Of a DNA stretch of 14,126 bases, positions 7,701-13,700 are shown in pieces (positions within the stretch are counted from its first letter, which is position 1; each line of letters opens with the position of its first letter). A program made the translations under genes and the position numbers. The stretch spans positions 1,261,926-1,276,051 of the forward strand of contig MU646329.1 of NCBI GenBank assembly GCA_026770585.1, given 5' to 3'. The notes below the pieces were generated by a model. That model was given only the letters and a program-made list of their open reading frames with translations, was not told the DNA's origin and did not search any database. Origin of the DNA: Baffinella frigidus (lineage: Eukaryota > Cryptophyceae > Cryptomonadales > Baffinellaceae).

Positions 7701-10700
7701 GACCAGACCCGCAAGACGGACCCTGAAGCCTAACGCATAAAAAAAAAACCTACACCCTAAACCGTGACGCACGTGCAGATACGTGACGGAGTTCCCCGAC
7801 ACGCTGCTGATGCGGATCTTAGGGCTGTTCGACCTGACGCACCGCGGGACCAAGCACCACCTCGTCGTCCTCGCCAACGTCTTCAACACCACCCTCCCGA
7901 TCCACGAGCGGTTCGACCTCAAAGGTCGGAAGACGCCATTTCTGCGGCGTCCATCTATTCCGTTTGTGTCTCCTACATGTTTTTATTTTATACCACGAAA
8001 TCCTGGCACGTCCTTTTACATTTCGTTTTATCTCGGATCCCGCAAATTGCGGGATCGAGACCTCCAGTTTTCAGACCAAGAAACTGAAGTTTCATGCTCT
8101 ATCTTATGCATGAGATTGATGGCACGATAGCACCCCCCACCCATAAGATGACACACCACGGCGCACTCCTCTCCTCTTGACCACTTGCCCACCCCAGAAG
8201 TACCTAAGCTTGGAACGCCTGCTACCCCATAAGCAAAACGTATGCATCTAGTACAGTACATACAGCGTGTCATTATCATTTTTACTCAAGGACCGCAATT
8301 GTTGTTCTCAACCCACCCACTCCATCCGACCTGCAAGGTACGCTTCTCCACTCACTCCATCCACCACCCTCTCGATCCACGAGCGGTTCGACCTCAAAGG
8401 CCATCTTCCCCTCGTGGCCACCACCCACCCACTCCTAGACCTTGCATGGTCTAGGAGAGGTCAGCCTGCTGCTGTCCTCTCCGGGGCTGGAGGGGGGGGT
8501 ATTCAAAAGTCATTTTTTTAGGGAAACCGTTGTTCAAAAGTCAATTTTAAGATGAAACCGGCTCCAAGAATGCACAAACGGCTCCAAGAACGCATATAGA
8601 ATACCCTACCCAAGAGCTTGGCGTGGTGTCCTCTCACGCATTGCCTCTTGCCCACCACCCACCCACTCCACCCATGCGCTCTTAGATTATAATGGATGGA
8701 GGCGTTGGCGACGAAGTATAATTTAGGGGGTAGGGGGTAGGGTAGGGTAGAATAGGGCAGGGTAGGGTAGGGTAGGGTAGGGTAGGGTAGGGTAGGGTAG
8801 GGTAGGGTAGGATAGGGTAGGGTAGGGTAGGGTAGGGTACGGATGGAGGCGTTGGCGACGAAGTATACTTTATTGGGGTTCTCTTCTCCTCTCACTCCAT
8901 CCTTATCTCAGAAAAGCCTTTCTACAAGTCGTTTTCTTAAGTCAATTCCCCTACAAATTCGTCAACTTATTCTTTTCTCTACGCATAAGTTGACATATTT
9001 GTGAGGAGGTTGACTTAAGAAAACGACTTCTAAAAAGACTTTTCTGAGATAAATCCACGACCCACGCGCGGTTCGGTCGCACGAGGGACAAATTTTTGAG
9101 CTAATTGATTTAATTATGATTCATAAGGAAATTTACCTATGCCATGGTAATTTCTCCTATGCTTTCTCCTACGAATTGACTCTTGAAATTCGGTCTCCTC
9201 TGAGGTTCGATCGCACGACCATGCGGCACCCCTCGTAGGGAGTAGGGCACTCGCGCCGCGCAGGGAGCAGGGTGCGAGTGCGTCAGACAGCAGCGGGTGG
9301 CGCCCCCACCTGTTCCCTAGGACAGCTCTTCCCAGCCACAGGACGGCTCTTCCCAGGCACTCCCACTCCCACCCCCGTGAAAGGCATCTTTTTACCCCCG
9401 GGAAAGGCGTGGGCACGCCTCTTCGGGGTGGCACGGACCCCCCCCAAACCATAAAGACTATGAATGATAATTTTATAGGCTTCTGATAATGTAGATTTTC
9501 TATCTTTCTCTGCTTCGGCTTTCTTAATAAACATATCATGAAAGATTTTGTTCACTGCGCTCACCAGAGGGGTGGCGCGGACTCCTGTGAGGGGTCGCAC
9601 TGCACTCCGTCCGACCCACAAGATTTCAGCTAAGTCAACCAGCTCACCTAAGTCAACGTTCCCCTGATTTCGTTTAGATGGACCCTGGTCTAGCATCAGG
9701 TATTTGACTTAAGGCGCTAGCTTTCAGGGGGAGTTGACTTACTTTCAGGGGGAGTTGACTTAGGCGAAATGTTGTGGCTCCGAGTGCACTGAGAGCGACC
9801 ACCACCTTACTGCGATCACCTGTCGTCATCGGGCCCCGTCATATATTCCATCTCAAAAACTGCCCGTCGAAACGATTTCTGGCACACATCGAAGAGTTTT
9901 AAAACTCTAAATGCACAGAATGGCTCCAAGCCCCACTGGAATCCGAGATGGAATCCGTGGAGAGACGCGACGAGACAGCTGACACCACTCGGCGCGGCGC
10001 AGGGTCAACGTACCACCAACTCTCACAACTTGGGCAAATCGAAAAAGTCAAAAACACCAAATCCCCTTGCAGGCAGTCGGAATCCGACGGCCTTCAAGGG
10101 GGATTTTTGGAGCCATTTCCCCCGATTTGCCCAGATTGTGAGGGTTGATGAGACTGCTGACACCATGCGGTGCGGCGCAGGGTCGACGTTTATCCGGGGA
10201 AACCTATTTTTCTTTCATTTGATTCCAATGAAAATTACTACACAAATGCTTTCATATTACTAGTAAGAACGAATTGTTTAGTAATTTTCATGGCCATCAA
10301 ATGAAGGAAAATAGTGTTCCCCGGATTAACGTACGGGCGGACGGTGAGGGGTCGCTCTGACTGCACCTGCGTGGGTCTGAACGCTACGATGCCTAGATAC
10401 CCACACGGTGAGGGGTGGCCCCGACTTTATCTCCGATATCGAATAAAAATATTCACTTTCTGCCACGTCTAAAGTTGATTATCGCCCTGAAAATGAACAA
10501 CTTTGGCGTGTCAAATCAAAAGTGGTTGCAATTTCAAGGCGATAATCAACTTTAGAGGAGGCAGAAAGTGAATATTTTCATTCGATATCGGAGATAAGAC
10601 TCCTAGATACCCACACGGTGAGGAGTGGCACTGACCCCGAACATGGCGCGGCGCAGGGTCGACGTACGGCCGGACGGTGAGGGGTCGCACTGACTGCACC

Positions 10701-13700
10701 TGCGTGGGTCTGAACGCTACACAGCCTAGCTACCTACACGACGAGGGGTGGCACCGACTCCTAGAGATGCCCACACGGTGAGGGGTGGCACTGACTCCGG
10801 TGAGGGGTGGCACTGACCCCGATGATGGCGCGGAGCAGGGTCGACGTACGGGCGGACGGTGGGGCGCAAGGTGCGCGGGACGCCCGGGCTGGTGCACAAG
10901 GACTTCGACTTCCTCGAGACAGGTACTGCCGAAACCATACGTTAGCAGGCACCTCAAGTCAGGTAGAGCGCTGTGCAGAGAAGTTGGCCTCGGGAAATAA
11001 TGGACAGGTAGAGTGCTGTGCAGAGAAGTTGGCCACAGGAAATAATGGAAAATTGAGAAATTGGAGCCATTTTGTCAACTTCTGAGAATTTAGTGCCGGT
11101 AAAATTTCGTGAAATTTCTCAAAAGTGGAAAGTGATTTTTTTCAAAAGTGGACAAAATGGCTCCAATTTTCCCATTTTCCCGTTTTTCGGTGGCCAACTT
11201 CTCTGCACAGCGCTCAACTGCCGAACGCGTACGTTACCAGGCTCTTCGAGTCCCTCGTCCACTCCAACGCACGGAATCGCGTCCAAATAAGTCCTCCGCT
11301 AACGTGAGGTTTGTGCATGACAGGCAGGCAGATCCGCATACCCCCGAATTTACTCTAACGTACCGAGTCGCGTCCAAATAAGTGCTCCGCTAACGTAAGG
11401 TGTGTGCCATGGCAGGGAGGCAGATCCGCGTGGCTTCGCTAACGCACGTATATATATATATACACATATATATATATACACATATATGAATACATATAAA
11501 TATACATAAATATTAATCAAGGTTTGTGCCATGGCAGGGAGGCAGATCCGCGTGGCGCAGCCACTGGCGTCGCGCCTCCAGCGCCAGATCGAGCAGGACG
11601 CCCTGTTCCTCGCGCAGCACAAGGTCCGTGCGACAACCGCTGCTGCTCCTGCGGGGCGGGGGGGGGGGGGTGCACGCGACGATTGCCTGTGGATCAAATG
11701 GACCTGTTTCCAAAGTCAACTCACCCATAAATCTGACAACTTCGGACGGATTCCGTCCAACAATGCTTTTAGCAGGGCAGCAATAATAGAAAGACGGGTC
11801 GAATTTGGCACACAGGGTTTCTTCGCGTGGGAAGGGGAAGCCTCATAACCTTTTGCAGTTGAAGCCTCATAGCCTTGCGGTGGAATCCTCATAACCTTGC
11901 AGCTGAAGCCTCACATAAAGGACCTTGCAGCTTGCAGTTGGAGCCTCATAACCTTGCAGCTGAAGCCTCATAACCTTACAGGGGAAGCCTCATAACCTTT
12001 TGCAGTTGAAGCCTCATAACCCTGCAGTTGGAGCCTCACAACCTTGCAGCTGAAGCCTCACAACCTTACAGTGGAAGCCTCATAACCCTGCGGTGGAAGC
12101 CTCATAACCTTGCAGCATGAGGCGTTGGAGCCTAGATACCCACACGCGGGACCTGAGCGTGGGGAGGGGTGGTGGTGGAAGGGAGGGTGTGCTAGGAAGG
12201 AACACCACTGATGGCGGTTTCGCATGTAAAATTAAAAGTATTTTTCAAAGTCGGCTTATATATATATAAAGAAGTAGGCTCATACACCCTTAACAAATAC
12301 ATCATATGGCGGTTTCGCATGGTCGTGCCGCAGGTTCTGGACTACTCGCTACTGATTGGCATCCATCGACGCAAGCAGCCCAAGGGCGAGGTCTGCCGCC
12401 CTTCGTCGTCTTCTTCTTCTTTTTCTTCTTCTTTATTGCTCTCGATACACGTCCTAGGTAGGCCCTTGCGCCTCGACTTTCGTACCACCCCCCCTAGACC
12501 CCACACCCCGCAACCGTCCCAGAGGAGGCACTCACGACTCCCACTCGAGACTGGAAGAGGGGCTATTTTAAAAGTTTTAAGTTTACAAGTCCTTTACAAG
12601 TGAAGAAACAAAAATATGTGTAGTAAATTTTACACAATAGGGGCGTTTGGTCACGTATCGGGCGGAATTCCGCCCGATACGTGACCACGCCTGCCCGTGA
12701 CTGGTACTGAATTTAACAACCACTTATTTAAAATGGTCCCCTTCTAGCCTCGAGTGGTCGGATGTCTTCTTTGACCACCCAAATACCCGTCCCTCCCCAA
12801 TGCTCCCAATGCTGGAGCTCCAGAGCTGCAAGGTTATGAGGCTTCAACTGCAAGGTTATGCACCCAGGCTCTACACACGCGCGTGTGAAATGGCGCTTTG
12901 TCAGGTGCTCACGGCAGACTAGTGAGGGGAGAGAGAGGGGGGGAGAGGGCGAGGGGGGGCAGCGGACGGGTGGTGGATATAGAGAGAGGAGGGGGGGGGG
13001 AAGGGAGGGAGGGGAGGAAAGATGGACATACAGCGGTAGGATGAGGGGACGCACCTCGGCACTACCGCAACGCGTGACCCCCCTGCACCATCTGGAGGGT
13101 GCCTCCCCCGCGCATCGGTGCAGCGTAATGCCACAAGCTAATGCCAGCGGACCCCTTGGCCTACGGTAGGAACACCCCCCTCCTCCTACGACGTTTAAAC
13201 CAAAAAGGTCTTGAAAAATCGTAGGAGGGGGGCTCCTACCGTAGGCAATCCGTGGGCTCTAAGTACCTCGCTGGCGTTAGCTCTTTGCATGACATCGGTG
13301 CAGCGTGCGGCCCGCATGGCTGAGAACTCCTTCATTTAATTAGGCGGCCTAATTAAATTTACTATGCCTTAACTAATGCCTTAACCTATGCGGGTGCTTC
13401 GTGTGTGAGGTGTGGGGTGTAGGCTGTAGGGTTCCGGGTGTACGATTAGATTTCTGGGTGTATGGTTGGATGTCTGACGGGTGAACGGTTAGATTCCAGA
13501 GTGAACGGTTGGATTTCAGAGTGTACGGTTGGAGTTCAGAGTGTACGGTTGGATTTCGGGGTGTGCAGTTGGATTTCTGACGCTGGGAGAGGCGTGGGGT
13601 GTAGGTTTTAGGGTTCGGAGTTGGATGGCGTGGGGTGTAGGTTTTAGGGTTCGTTGATTTCGGGGTGTGCAGTTGGGTTTCAGTTGGGTTTCTGACGACG

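Larger units (their letters stand above)
10162..10820 (+). repeat. Tandem decoy copies of the exon 7 acceptor and start, with two MITE insertions
   Basis: Two units precede exon 7. Unit I (10162-10639) carries GGCGCAGGGTCGACGT, an inserted hairpin element, then ACGGGCGGACGGTGAGGGG, a GGGTCTGAACGCTAC stretch, CCTAGATACCCACACGGTGA and GGGGTGGC..TGACCCC; a second hairpin interrupts it. Unit II (10640-10820) repeats all of this without insertions. Both diverge from the true exon after GGACGGTG, where exon 7 continues GGGCGC. A weaker decoy (GGCGCGGCGCAGGGTCAACG) lies at 9991-10010. Related CCTAGATACCCACACG also occurs at 12132-12147. Confidence 0.82.

Noticed and set aside
8518-8895. Minus-strand frame with repeated TLPYP
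   Set aside because: Pure translation of the GGGTA pentamer array.
13024-13107. Possible extra exon reading [20 protein letters not shown] between CAG and GTGCCT
   Set aside because: In the phase required after exon 9 it meets a stop at once (CGG TAG), so it does not fit the chain.
13307-13336. Possible exon reading [10 protein letters not shown] after GGTGCAG
   Set aside because: No GT donor before it runs into an ATTTAATTAGG palindromic element also found at 638-670. It may be a truncated exon copy, but evidence is insufficient.
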